Positions 11,788 through 22,024 of a DNA stretch of 64,000 nt are shown piece after piece (the stretch's first letter is position 1; the number at the start of each line of letters is the position of its first letter). The stretch is from assembly GCA_019096155.1 (NCBI GenBank), contig JAHCVI010000002.1, forward strand, positions 1,302,001 through 1,366,000. The letters run 5' to 3'. A program made the translations under genes and the position numbers. This DNA is from Staphylotrichum longicolle (taxonomy: Eukaryota; Ascomycota; Sordariomycetes; Sordariales; Chaetomiaceae). Below the pieces are notes generated by a model. It ran no database searches, had not been told where the DNA came from, and saw nothing but the letters and a program-made list of their open reading frames with translations.

Positions 11788-13461
11788 ATGGCAGAACCCG
11801 AGAACAGCAGTATGCCCATACCCATTCCCAGCACCAACAACAACAAATGGGAGGGTGCGTCCACCGACAGCGAGGCAATCCTGACACCAGACATGAGCGG
11901 AACACCCCCCGACGACAAGTTCAACATGCTGCCCGAACACGCCCTCGACACGCCCACCCTGGGCCCTACAATCCCCAGGAGCCCCCGGCTCTCCCGCAAC
12001 CCGTCCTTCTCGGGGAGCAGCTCGTACCAGGAGGACTGGGACCCATTCCCGCCCCTGGACCGGCTGACGGTGCTCGACATTCTCGATAATTTCGCCCTGT
12101 CGCAGCAGCTCGAGAAGCTCCAGAAGGGCTTTTCGGCCCAGACGGAGAAGGTGCGCAAGTCGCGCGAGGCCCTCGGTAACAAGAGCCGCATCGCCCGCGA
12201 GCGCATGGTGGACGAGTGGCGCCGCCGCGTGCCCTCGGCCGAGGAGCAGCTGGACCGCTACCGCAAGCGCATGCGCAACAGCGTCGAGAAGCTGGGCGCG
12301 CAGTGGAACGACACCAAGGCCATCACGCTGCGCGAGAAGATCTCGTTCATCTGCGGCGTCATGAACATCTTTGTGAGCGGCTACCTGATCGGCGGCTACC
12401 CCGAGTGGTTCCACCTCTGGTACACGGTCCAGGTCCTCTACTTCATGCCCATCCGCTTCTACACCTACCACAAGCGGGGCTACCACTACTTCCTCGCCGA
12501 TCTCTGCTACTTTGTCAACTTCCTCCTCATGCTCAGCATCTGGATCTTCCCCTCCTCCAAGCGCCTCTTCACGGCCGTCTACTGCCTCGCTTTTGGAAAC
12601 AACGCCGTTGCCATCATCATGTGGCGCAACTCGCTCGTCTTCCACTCGTTCGACAAGGTCACCTCGCTCTTCATCCACATCATGCCGTGCGCCACCCTCC
12701 ACTGCATCGTCCACCTCCTGGACCCGGCGGCCCAGAAGGACCGCTTCCCGGCCATCTGGACCATCAAGAACTCGCCCGCCGGCTCCTCCACCGCCTACGC
12801 CAACCTCTTCTCCATGCTCGCCTGGTCCACCATCCCCTACGCCTTCTGGCAGCTCACGTACTACTTCTTCATCACGGTCCGCCGCCGCGAGAAGATCGCC
12901 GCCGGCCGCCCCACCTCCTTCACCTGGCTGCGCAAGTCGTACAGCAAGGTCTGGATCGGCAAGGTCGTCCTCGCCCTGCCCGCTGCCCTGCAGGAGCCCG
13001 CCTTCATGCTCATCCAGTACAGCTACGCCGTGCTGACCATGCTGCCCTGCCCGCTGTGGTTCTTTAGCCGCTACGCCTCGGCCGCCTTCCTCATGGTCGT
13101 CTTCGCCTGGTCCGTCTACAACGGCAGCACCTACTACATCGACGTGTTCGGCAAGCGCTTCCAGAAGGAGCTCGAGGCCATGAAGGCCGAGGTCGCCAAG
13201 TGGCAGCACAGCCCGGACGTGTGGCCCCACGAGGAAGGCGGCGGCGGCGGCGCCACGCCCGGCTCGGAGAAGGGGAACGTCGTGGATACCATCTCGGGCA
13301 AGGCGCTGGACGATCAGAGGGGTGCCGGCGCCGCCGGTGTGGATAACATCCCCCTGCTGAATGACGAGCGGCCCGCGGCCGTGATGACGTCGGGCGCCGA
13401 TGTGGATGGCGGGGCGAGGGACGTTGCGAGGGAGAGGAGGGTGGCTGGAGAGTCGTTGTGA
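11788..13461 (+). CDS. gpc1: Glycerophosphocholine acyltransferase GPC1
   Basis: GPC1 enzymes (the former DUF2838 family) acylate glycerophosphocholine with acyl-CoA to give lysophosphatidylcholine, in a phosphatidylcholine remodelling route at ER-type membranes. Single-exon frame of 557 aa. Residues 1-90 are polar and Ser/Pro-rich (PRSPRLSRNPSFSGSSS), followed by a basic helical segment. From about residue 185 to 460 there is a multi-spanning membrane core with family-like stretches such as SGYLIGGYPEWFHLWY, FYTYHKRGYHYFLADLCYF and HIMPCATLHC. The C-terminal 100 residues are polar and Gly-rich. The start sits in the good context GTCGACCATGG. No neighbour is functionally linked. Confidence 0.92.
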   Translation: MAEPENSSMPIPIPSTNNNKWEGASTDSEAILTPDMSGTPPDDKFNMLPEHALDTPTLGPTIPRSPRLSRNPSFSGSSSYQEDWDPFPPLDRLTVLDILDNFALSQQLEKLQKGFSAQTEKVRKSREALGNKSRIARERMVDEWRRRVPSAEEQLDRYRKRMRNSVEKLGAQWNDTKAITLREKISFICGVMNIFVSGYLIGGYPEWFHLWYTVQVLYFMPIRFYTYHKRGYHYFLADLCYFVNFLLMLSIWIFPSSKRLFTAVYCLAFGNNAVAIIMWRNSLVFHSFDKVTSLFIHIMPCATLHCIVHLLDPAAQKDRFPAIWTIKNSPAGSSTAYANLFSMLAWSTIPYAFWQLTYYFFITVRRREKIAAGRPTSFTWLRKSYSKVWIGKVVLALPAALQEPAFMLIQYSYAVLTMLPCPLWFFSRYASAAFLMVVFAWSVYNGSTYYIDVFGKRFQKELEAMKAEVAKWQHSPDVWPHEEGGGGGATPGSEKGNVVDTISGKALDDQRGAGAAGVDNIPLLNDERPAAVMTSGADVDGGARDVARERRVAGESL

Positions 13462-14362
13462 TTATTTTTTGGTTCCTTGCACCGTTTTCATGATATCCCT
13501 GGGTCGTGTTTTTGGGTCTTGTTTTGGCTGTGTTTTGGATGCGGCGAGCGGGTCTTGGTTTTGCGGCGCTGGATATTTTAGAAGGGGAGGAAAGGGTTGG
13601 ATTTCATCAATCCGCCCATCTGTTTATGTAAACTGCTGTGTCAAAGGGGCGTGGGGAAGGCGACTGAAGAGAGGAGACTGGAGGAGAGAACCAGAACCAA
13701 ACTGTCTCGCCATGATAAATACCCTTATTCTTTGGGATCATCATATCCCGCTCGTTTACCTAGCAAACCTGTGCCCTGTCTCTTGAGTAAGACACACAAG
13801 ACCCTTGGCTTATTGCTCTGATGGCCAGTCGGGTTGGGGGAGTCAACCGTGACAGCATGTTAAGGACGATCAACGCACTTGAAGATGAGAGAAGTGTGTC
13901 TCAAAAAGTCTGGCATTTGCCTACTCTAGACGAAAACCCGCTGCATGCCCATCATCATGACCATCCGATGCTAGAACGCCGAAAAAGACTCCCAAATCCC
14001 AAGCCCAATCCGCTGTCAACGGCCCCTATCCCATGCACATACCGAAATCCCGCTTCGCTGATGAAACTCCGGCGCCCAGCCACAAACCCAACTCGCCCAC
14101 CCTGCAGAGTCATGCCGCTGTAAAAAGTTCCATCCCAAGCACAAGAATACCATTCCCAGAACCCGATCCGTTGTCCAGTTCCATCCCAAACCCCATCCTC
14201 ATTCCCATACCTTCAACTCCTTCCTAGTTTCGCATGCAGTTCCCAGCCCATTTCCCACTCCCCATCCCAATACGAGTCCCGTGACCCTCCGACCCTTGCC
14301 AATCATCTCAAAAACGCAAACCCGGAAAGCAATGCTATGATTATAGCCCCTCCCCCTCTTTA
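13462..14362. other. Intergenic: convergent 3' region with strand-asymmetric C-rich tract
   Basis: Spacer between the convergent gpc1 and cdh1 genes. From about 13,980 to 14,290 the plus strand is C-rich and G-poor, with recurring ATCCCA, TTCCCA and AACCC words. It has no coding features and the period is irregular. Confidence 0.6.
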
Positions 14363-16173
14363 TCAACGAATGACCGGCAGGTCAATGCTCCCACCAAGCA
14401 ACCTGATGGGCTGCTTCGGCTTAAACACCTCCCAGAACCGCAGCGTCTCGTCCCCGGCTCCCGTCACCACCTGTGTCCCGTCCGGACTCATCGCCAGGTA
14501 GAGAACCCGATAAGTATGACCCGTGAGGCTGGCGACGCGCGTCATGGACGGGTACTTCCAGACGACGAGATTGTTCTGGATGTAACCGTGCGTCGAGACG
14601 AGCTCGTTGGAGTTCTTGGACCACATGAGGTTGCAGACCTGGCTGCCCGTGTCGATGTCGCTCTTGACGGCGCCGCGCACCGTGTCGTGGAAGATGATCC
14701 GACGGTCGGCCGTACCGCCGCCGGAGGCGAGGAGTCCACGTTGGTGCGGGGACCAGGCGAGCGCCTTGACGGCGGCGATGTGCTCGGTGAAGGTCCAGAG
14801 GGGTTTTTGGTCCATGCACTTGTCCCAGACCAGAACCGTGTTGTCGTTAGAACCGCTGGCTAGCTGGCCGTCCTGGCAATTCCACTTGAGGCCGCACACC
14901 TCCTGCTTGTGCCCTAATAACTGCTTCACCCACTGGTCCGGAGCCCGTACGTCGCGGTGCATGATCGTCCGGTCCCGGGAGCCTGTCGAGAGGATGTGGG
15001 CGTTCCACGCCAGGGAGCCGACGCGCGCTGTGTGGCCCGTCATCGTCCGGAGTCTCTTAAACTTTTGTGCGTCCCATATCTGCACTAAGCCCTTCTTGGT
15101 GCCGACTGCGAGATGCGTCCCCTTCTGGATCCAGGATACGCTGGTGACCTTGTCATCATCGAGAGTGCAGAGTTTGGCGACCTTTCCGTTCTGCGCGTTG
15201 TACATGAAGACCCCAGTACCGAGCCCGACCGCTAATACATCCGAGCTGCCCCAGTCCATCAAGTTAAGATAGAAATCCTCGGCCAGGTTCGGTGCATCTA
15301 GGACCTTGATCGGTACTTTGGCCACTGTCCGATGTTGGCGTCTCGGAGCAAGAAGCATCTGCTGGCTCGCGTACGAAATGGGAGTGGTGTTGTGGTAGGT
15401 ATCCAGGCGGGGATCCGGAATCAGGTTGTGAGCTCTCTGTGGGGTCTTCCTGGGTGTGGAAAGGCCGATAAGGTGTTGATGACGGGGAGAGACATATGAG
15501 AACAGGTTCTTTTGCGGTGTTGCCGGAAGAGATGGCGAGTTCCTCGGAGGCGTCCGCATCCGCTCCTCTGCGGACCATCTCGGGGAAACCTGTGGTACAG
15601 TAGTATCGTCAAAGAGTTCTGCGCGCAGCAGCTCCCTGAATGTCTCATCCGCTTCTTCGCCTGGGGGGTGAGTGTTAGCGCGATCAAACGAGGAACAGCA
15701 AAGCTGACTCACTCTTCTGCGAGCGATATCCCCTGGGCGGGCTTCTTGGTCTTCCCCTCTCCGGCGTCGGGCGCGGCGGCGGCGGGATCAAGTGGAAGCC
15801 AGACTGCAAATCGCGACCGGAACGGGCTGGTATGAAGCTGAACGACAATGTCAGCATTTTTCTGAACGAAGGCAAACGGCATGACATACCGGTCGGCATT
15901 TATCCTCTGTCGCTTCCTACGCGGGCTTCCGTAGAGGCGCTCTGATGAATTCGACACACCTGAGGTAGCGCTGGTGTGGGTGTCGTTCCCATAGTCGGCA
16001 GTTGTTGGGCGAACCTGTCCGAGGGTTGTGCCGGCTCGAGATGAAGGCATGTCATGTGGAAGCAAGCCGGAAGAGGGTCTTGCTGCAGGAGGATGCATGA
16101 ACCTTGCACCGGTCGAACCTGACGCGCCGGCAGATTTGGAAGCTTCCCCCTCGAGGGCGATGTTGAAGGACAT
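14363..16173 (-). CDS. cdh1: APC/C activator Cdh1/Fizzy-related (WD40)
   Basis: Substrate-recruiting activator of the anaphase-promoting complex in late mitosis and G1. Exons: 15890-16173, 15713-15837 and 14363-15660; phases agree and the product is 568 aa. The basic stretch SPRRKRQRINADR runs into the C-box DRFIPARSGRDLQ; the first intron interrupts the Arg codon of that DR. The Cdh1-type segment EEADETFRELLRAELF follows, then about seven WD40 repeats from about residue 245 (VSWIQKGTHLAVGT, GTRDR-like STGSRDRTI, SGSNDNTVLVWD, GGTADRRI, VVTGAGDETLRFWEVF). The C-terminus ends PVIR, giving the Ile-Arg tail that docks on the APC/C. Retained Cdh1-specific regions favour Cdh1 over Cdc20. Confidence 0.95.
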
Positions 16174-18770
16174 GTTGGATGAATTAAGCGACCCCTAGGG
16201 AACAACAAGCGCAATCGTGGTGGCTGTGTGGCGGGATCGCGCAATGTTTGCTGGAGCGACCGTGGTGAGAGACGCGTGCTGCGTTGCTGGAACCAACAAG
16301 AACGCGAAAGCTCGCAGCAGAACTGAGAAACAGGCAGCAAGACTACTGAAGCTTGCAAAGCTAACACCAGAAAGCAGGAGTCGTTCCTTTTGGAATGAGT
16401 GTGCTGTTAACTCCAGAAAGTAGTCGTTGAATGAATCGCAGAAAGAATTAAAGAGCGGTTGCTCCTCCAACTTCCAGTTGTTGGTAGGAAAGCCGGGAGA
16501 GGTTCGAAACAGCGACGCGACGGCAGTAAACAGGGGCGCGCAGCCGTTGGGCTCGCTGGGTGACGTCGTCGCTCGTAACTCGTTTGGCGGCGGGGCAACG
16601 GTGCAGAGAGGGCAATAGGGCAACGGGCGGTTAGCCCAGGCGTCGCAAGCTGATAGGAACGGTTCCAGAGGTCACGGAGTCATCGCGGTGTCGCGCTATG
16701 CTGGGGAGTTGAGGTGGGTGTCGAGGAGGAAATTGCTCGGCGGGATATCGACGATGAGGGTGATGATGGAGTGGCAAGCGGAGAAGCGTGGTTGAGCGAA
16801 GGAATGAGGTTGGAGGACCATGGAGAGGGTACCTGCCGCCCCCTGCTTGGGCCTGGGCTAGCCCGGTGGGTCTCTGTACGACCGCGACCCTATGGTTTCG
16901 TGTTTTCCTATTGTGTGACAGTAATTGACGAGAACCTGCCCCATTGTTGCCGCAGTGGCCACACAATCTTACCGTTATTTACCAGCTCTATTCTCGTATT
17001 TCAGAATGCCAACAGCGGGAGCAGCGGCATGCAGTCGTCGCGCGCTCCACCGCTCATTCGCCCTTTTGGACCACCCATCCTGGAATGCACGGGCCATCAA
17101 AACATCCACAACCCGCATCTTGCAGCCGCGCCGTCAGTGTGGTTTGCAGTTTGTGTGTGACTTGGCAGGACTTGGGAATCTCAGCTTCCAGCCGCAGTTC
17201 AGCTTTGAATGCCAGACATATATATCACCAGCCGCCATAATCTTGGTTTTTGACCTCTGCTCTGAAAGCCCTGCTCTGAAAACTGCTCGCTTGACAGCCT
17301 CTTCCCAGACGCCATCCTTCTGTTTTTCCGGAGTTAAGCTGCATTGAGACAGACAGCCCGTGAATGATGCGATGCGACATGCGACCTGCCTCTGCCCAAC
17401 CCCTCGAGAACATCCAGTCCCTGCATTGTGGGGCAGCCCGGCGTCATGTTGTCATGTTGTGCAAATCACCCAGAACTTGACACAGTCTAAACGCCGTAAA
17501 CAAAATGGACTTTCTCCCTCCCTATTATTCACAATCTCACCGTGATCCGTGATGTTTGTTGTACCGTTTTCACAAATTCACCCCCTTCAATGCGTGGCCA
17601 ACACCGTCAGGGCGCGCATTGCAGCACGCGCCCTCTTCTGGTTCGCCCGATTCGGGGGTTTGTTGTTGTTTTGTTTTCCTGCCCCAGCTTGCACGAGCCG
17701 TCACGGTGGGCCAGCCCGTTGAGTGGCTGAAAACCCTGGCTCGGCAGACTGCGAGTGTGCCACAAGACCGTTCTGGCAGGCCGTGGCCAATCGCGAACGC
17801 GTTTTCTCGCCGGTTCCCGACGCGTCGGGTACGCGTTTCCCATTAAACTCGCCCCACAATTTGCATCCCACCCACTCCTGAAGCTCGCTCCCCAGGCCAA
17901 GTCACCGGCCTCGGTGGGAAAGCGTATCGGTGGCTTTCGCTCTCAACAAAGGGGTGAGGCGCGACCTCGTCTTTGTCGTACACGCTCCTGAGACACTGCA
18001 GCCCAAAAGCAGGAACAACACGAGGGAGCAACGCGGCGGCACCCAAAAATCGATTGTTATTCGTGACTCGACAGCCGCGACAGCAACAGCTCCGCTCTCG
18101 AGATGAGAAGATCTCCCGATGCACACTTGGTACACTTACAGACCCCTCAGTCCATACAGATCCCTACATCGGATCGCGCACGACATGGCAGTTGGCGGCA
18201 GTTAATAAACATCTTTTGTTTCCGAAACCTTGGCTAGCGCAATGCGGCGCTTTCTCATCGTCCCACCGCAACCTTAATTTCTCCTCCACTGTCTTGTCCA
18301 TCGTTTGGCTGGCATCATCCGCGCTCGCAACATACGTCATCCCCCCTACCTACTCAAGACGGGACGGGCTTCAACGACAACGCATGGCGCAGGAACATGG
18401 CACCTCAGCACTTACTTGCGGCTGGTAATCGACCCAAGAGGGTTTCAAGCAGCTGGCAGTACATTCCCCGACACACAACTTTGCTCCCAAAGCTAAAGCC
18501 AATTTTTTCCCGAGAACCCTGGGGGGGTATCATGAACCACCTGAACCCCGAGTACACCTTTTGTCTGCCCGCTGAAACCAGCAATCATCCCACTGACCGA
18601 ACAAACCGGCCATCGTGCAAGAACAAGACATATCCCACAAATCAGCACCTGGGGGGGCATCGACAAGCCACAGATCTCCCATATCTCCCATTTTGAAGAG
18701 GCCACCGCTTCCATCAAAATGATTGCCCATAGCAACCTGCCTTCCCAACCCAAACCCCTTCCATCTTCAT
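16174..18770. other. Intergenic: upstream of cdh1, downstream of the PRPP synthetase
   Basis: A 2.6-kb spacer between two minus-strand genes. Every open frame is short, and none shows a domain, signal peptide plus body, or plausible intron-joined continuation. The part next to 16,173 is the cdh1 5' flank. Confidence 0.55.
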
Positions 18771-20427
18771 TTATACGTACTGAAACAACCCGCTCACGCT
18801 TTCTCCGTAATGCACCCTGCGCACCGCCTCCGCGAACGTGCCGCTGACATCCAGCACCTCCAACTTGCCACCGCACTGCCCGACGTGCGCCTCCTGCGGC
18901 ACCGTGTTGGTGACGACCATCTTGTCGAGCGACGCCGAGTCGCGGACGCGCGCGACGGCGTCGCCGCTGAGTACGCCGTGCGTGAGCAGCGCCACGACAC
19001 CCACGGCGCCCCCGCGCTTGAGCAGTTTGGCTGCGCGCGTGATGGTGTGTGCCGTGTCGACCAGGTCGTCGATGAGGATGCAGACGCGCCCCGCGACGTC
19101 GCCGACGAGCATCATGGTGGACTTGGGGGTTTCTGAGATCTTTGGGGGGCGGCGTTCTGTGGGGCTTTGTCAGCTTCTGTTTCGGAAGGATCCTAAAAAA
19201 AGGGGTAGTAGGGGACGAACCCTTGTGGATGAGAGCAAAAGCCATCCCGAGGCTGTCGGCAATGGCCGTGGCGCGTTTGGCACCGCCTGCGTCCGGGCTG
19301 ACGATGACTGCGTCGCGGTAATTGGTGATGTTTTGCCGGATGTAGCGCTTCAGGAGAGGGCGGGCGTAGAGATTATCAACTGTGACGATGCGTGTTAGCA
19401 ACGAGCCACTCCAACCGGATCCCCACAACCAGACAAAAACCATACCGGGAATGTCGAAAAAGCCCTGGTAGGCACTCTCATGAAGATCGCAGGTCAAGAC
19501 CCGGTCCGCGCCGGCACAGGTCAACAAGTCCGCGACCAGCGACCCAGCCTGCGCCATGAACTGCTTATGCCCCGACCTGGCTTGCAGCGCCATCATCAAC
19601 GACGGGTTTTCATAATCATGCGTCGTGTAGCGTCCTGGCTGTTGCTGCTGCACCACCGCCGGCGAGCCGTCCTTGGCGGCCGTCGGCGCGTGCGCCTCCC
19701 ACTTGAGGGTCACGCCTCCCATCATCTCGACCACATCCACCCCGGCACTCCCCAGCGCCGCCGTCTTGGATACATGCGATCCGGGCGTGACAGGGAGGCT
19801 CTCGGCCGCGTGCTCACCCGCTCCCTTGCCCTTGGCATCCGCCAAGCACCCCTCACCAACGCCGCCCTTCTCCCACTCTGCCTGGTTCCGCGGGGGCGAC
19901 ACGCCCACCGAGGGCGCACCGACCTTTGAGAAGGGCAGGTCGGGTTGTCTCGAGTACGGAAACAGCGGCAGCACCGCGGTGACCCTCTTGGCGCTGCCCG
20001 TCTTGCACGCCGAGATCATGATGCACAGCTCGATGAAGTAGTCGTTCACGGTGTGCTTCTCCTCCTCCGCCGCCGCCGGCACCACCGCCGGCTCTCCGTT
20101 ATTCAACGCCGCCTTTTCTTCACCATCAACTCCATCCTCCTGACCTTCAACCCCACCCTCAACAATTCCACCATTACCACCACCACCACCAGATGATCCA
20201 TGCCCATGCCCATGCCCACACCCATACCCTTGCTCATGCCCCACCCCAAAGGTCTGCACAATGTACACGTCCTTGCCCCTCACCGAGTCCTGGATCTCGC
20301 ACCGCGTCTCCCCGCTCGAGAACTTGGCCAGCACCCGCGGCGAGGGCTGGATGCCCAGCCGCTCGGCGACGGCGTCGACAAAGGCCGGGTGGGACGAGCC
20401 CGCGAGGAGGACAATGTCGCGGGGCAT
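18771..20427 (-). CDS. Ribose-phosphate pyrophosphokinase with two large insertions (Prs5-like)
   Basis: PRPP synthetase family: ribose 5-phosphate plus ATP gives PRPP for purine, pyrimidine, His and Trp synthesis. Exons: 19446-20427, 19221-19379 and 18771-19156, total 508 aa against about 315 for a core enzyme. The core blocks are all present: LAGSSHPAFVDAVAERLG, FSSGETRCEI, IELCIMISACK, VLPLFPYSRQ, TCDLHESAYQGFFDIPVDNLYA, VSPDAGGAKR and the PRPP-binding loop LIDDLVDTAHTI. Insert 1 (residues about 62-125) is Gly/His-rich (GHGHGHG) and insert 2 (about 172-260) is polar. Yeast Prs5 also carries two non-homologous inserts, so it may be the Prs5-type subunit of a hetero-complex. The second intron has a GTTCGT donor. 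Confidence 0.93.
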
Positions 20428-20542
20428 CGTCAGCCAACTTTTGTTTGTTGTCCTGGTGTCACTTTTTCTGTTGATCGTCTAATCTGTACCGATTTGGGTT
20501 GTTGTTGTATGTAAGTGGGTCGCTTTGTTTTGTTGGGTTCGG

Positions 20543-20569
20543 GTTGTTGTTGTTGTTGTTGTTGTTGTC
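20543..20569. repeat. (TTG)n microsatellite
   Basis: About nine tandem TTG/GTT units, 115-140 bp upstream of the PRPP synthetase start. On the transcribed strand this reads as a CAA tract, a common feature of unstructured fungal 5' leaders. Confidence 0.85.
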
Positions 20570-20716
20570 GTCGTGAATCGGTGGGTTGTTTGGGGTTGAC
20601 TTGTCCCCGGCCCGATCGGTCGGCGGGTTTTTGCTCCGGGTCGGGTAGGTAAAAGGAGCGGAAGGCGGAGTTCGGAGGCCCCGGGGTACCGCGGAGGTAA
20701 GGTAGGTACGCTGAAT

Positions 20717-20942
20717 GCCGGAGGCAATCACGGAGCCGAAAAGGAAAGAAATATCCCCGTCCGGAGGCCGGAAGGCAAATCACGGGAAGTTGCGAGAAGG
20801 ACCGCTGTGTAAGCTCGTTGGCCGGAGGCGAACCACGGAGCCAGAGGATGCAAGAACGCCGTAAGCGCCGGAGGCAACCCCGGAGCTGCGGGAGAGAACT
20901 CCGGGTGGAGTGATATGTCGGGTCGGAAGCGATCACGGAGCC
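20717..20942. repeat. Five diverged copies of a 21-bp CGG-containing motif, period about 50 bp
   Basis: Copies start at 20717, 20767, 20821, 20867 and 20922 (spacings 50, 54, 46 and 55). The consensus on the plus strand is GCCGGAGGCAAYCACGGAGC followed by C. Most copies hold two CGGA direct repeats about one helical turn apart (CGG-N9-CGG). The sequences between cores are not conserved. The array lies 290-515 bp upstream of the PRPP synthetase start, in its promoter or 5' leader. Binding by a Zn2Cys6-type regulator is only a guess from the CGG triplets. Confidence 0.7.
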
Positions 20943-21242
20943 GGGCGCCGAAGAAAAGAGAGGATTCGACCGTCGTATTCCGAAAGTGATGAGAGTTCAA
21001 GTTCAAAATCAAACTCTCCCAACTCCACGACAAACGCAAGGAACGCCCCAGAGGTGTTGGAACTGCCGGACAAGAAAAGAGAAGGAAGCGGTAGGTAAGG
21101 ACCAGGTAAAACACCTTGCCAATTGATGATCAGGCACCGACCGAGACGAAACAGTCTTTCCACCCCAAAAGGAGTGAGCGAAACAAAAACAGCTGGCGAC
21201 GGGAAGACGGGTGAGGGGGGGCACCGACCGCACCAGATGAAA

Positions 21243-21272
21243 TGTCGTGTCGTGTCGTGTGTCGTGTCGTGT
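21243..21272. repeat. (GTGTC)n short tandem repeat
   Basis: Roughly six units of CGTGT/GTGTC, slightly irregular, in non-coding DNA. Confidence 0.8.
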
Positions 21273-22024
21273 GACACACGGCGCTCCGTTGCAGTCGAGA
21301 CACACGGCCCGCCTGTTTGGTCGTACAAAGGCGGAAGAGTACGAGGTGGAACAGGAGAGGTACCTAATCCTGAGAGATGGAACTTCAGAGTAGAGCTGAC
21401 AAAAAGGGGAAGAGATCACGAGAGAAAGAAGGAAATATCCCACACTCTGTGAGATTCGTTGAATTCAAGTTGGGCACTAGTTCTACCGACTGTCGTGCGG
21501 GAGGGGAGTGGAAGGCGCCGGGGTATGAGTGTCTCGGTGCCGGAAATGGAAGGGAGGCCCCGTAACGGTCACTGAGGCGTCGAATGGCGCGGAGCTGGCC
21601 GAGATGCGCGGCGGGCCATGTTGCTCAGCATGCGGCCACTCACTGCAGTTTGATCCAGTGGTTGTTTCGGATACGGCAGCCGCCCGCCATGTGGGCATTG
21701 TGTGGTTTGTGTCTGCTTGTCTTTCTGTACTCTGTCAACGTCTTGAGATGGCATGATGCGCAAGAGCACCAGCAACACATAACACTCCCGCTTGGATGAA
21801 GTGTCGAGCGATGCGCAATCACCAGGACAAAACAACCGACTGTGGACATAGCGTCTCTATTAATCCTAGCATATCTGCATCTTGAGAAGCCTGCCTCTGC
21901 TGAGGACCAGGCCCGTCTAACACCGTTTTTCTCGTAAAAGCAATGCAACGAAGTGAAGTTTTGAGCCCCTGCCCAAGTCAGGGGTCCTGCTGATCCTCCA
22001 AGCACTCCCGTCTCCAGCCCCACC

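Larger units (their letters stand above)
20428..22024. other. Intergenic: PRPP synthetase promoter side and ODC 3' side
   Basis: A 1.6-kb spacer between two minus-strand genes. It contains a TTG microsatellite, a five-copy 21-bp motif (listed separately), a GTGTC repeat (21243-21272) and no supportable gene. Confidence 0.6.

Noticed and set aside
11740..13230. A 496-codon minus-strand frame opposite gpc1
   Set aside because: It is the antisense shadow of a GC-rich coding exon; composition is Glu/Gly/Val/His-heavy with no domain.
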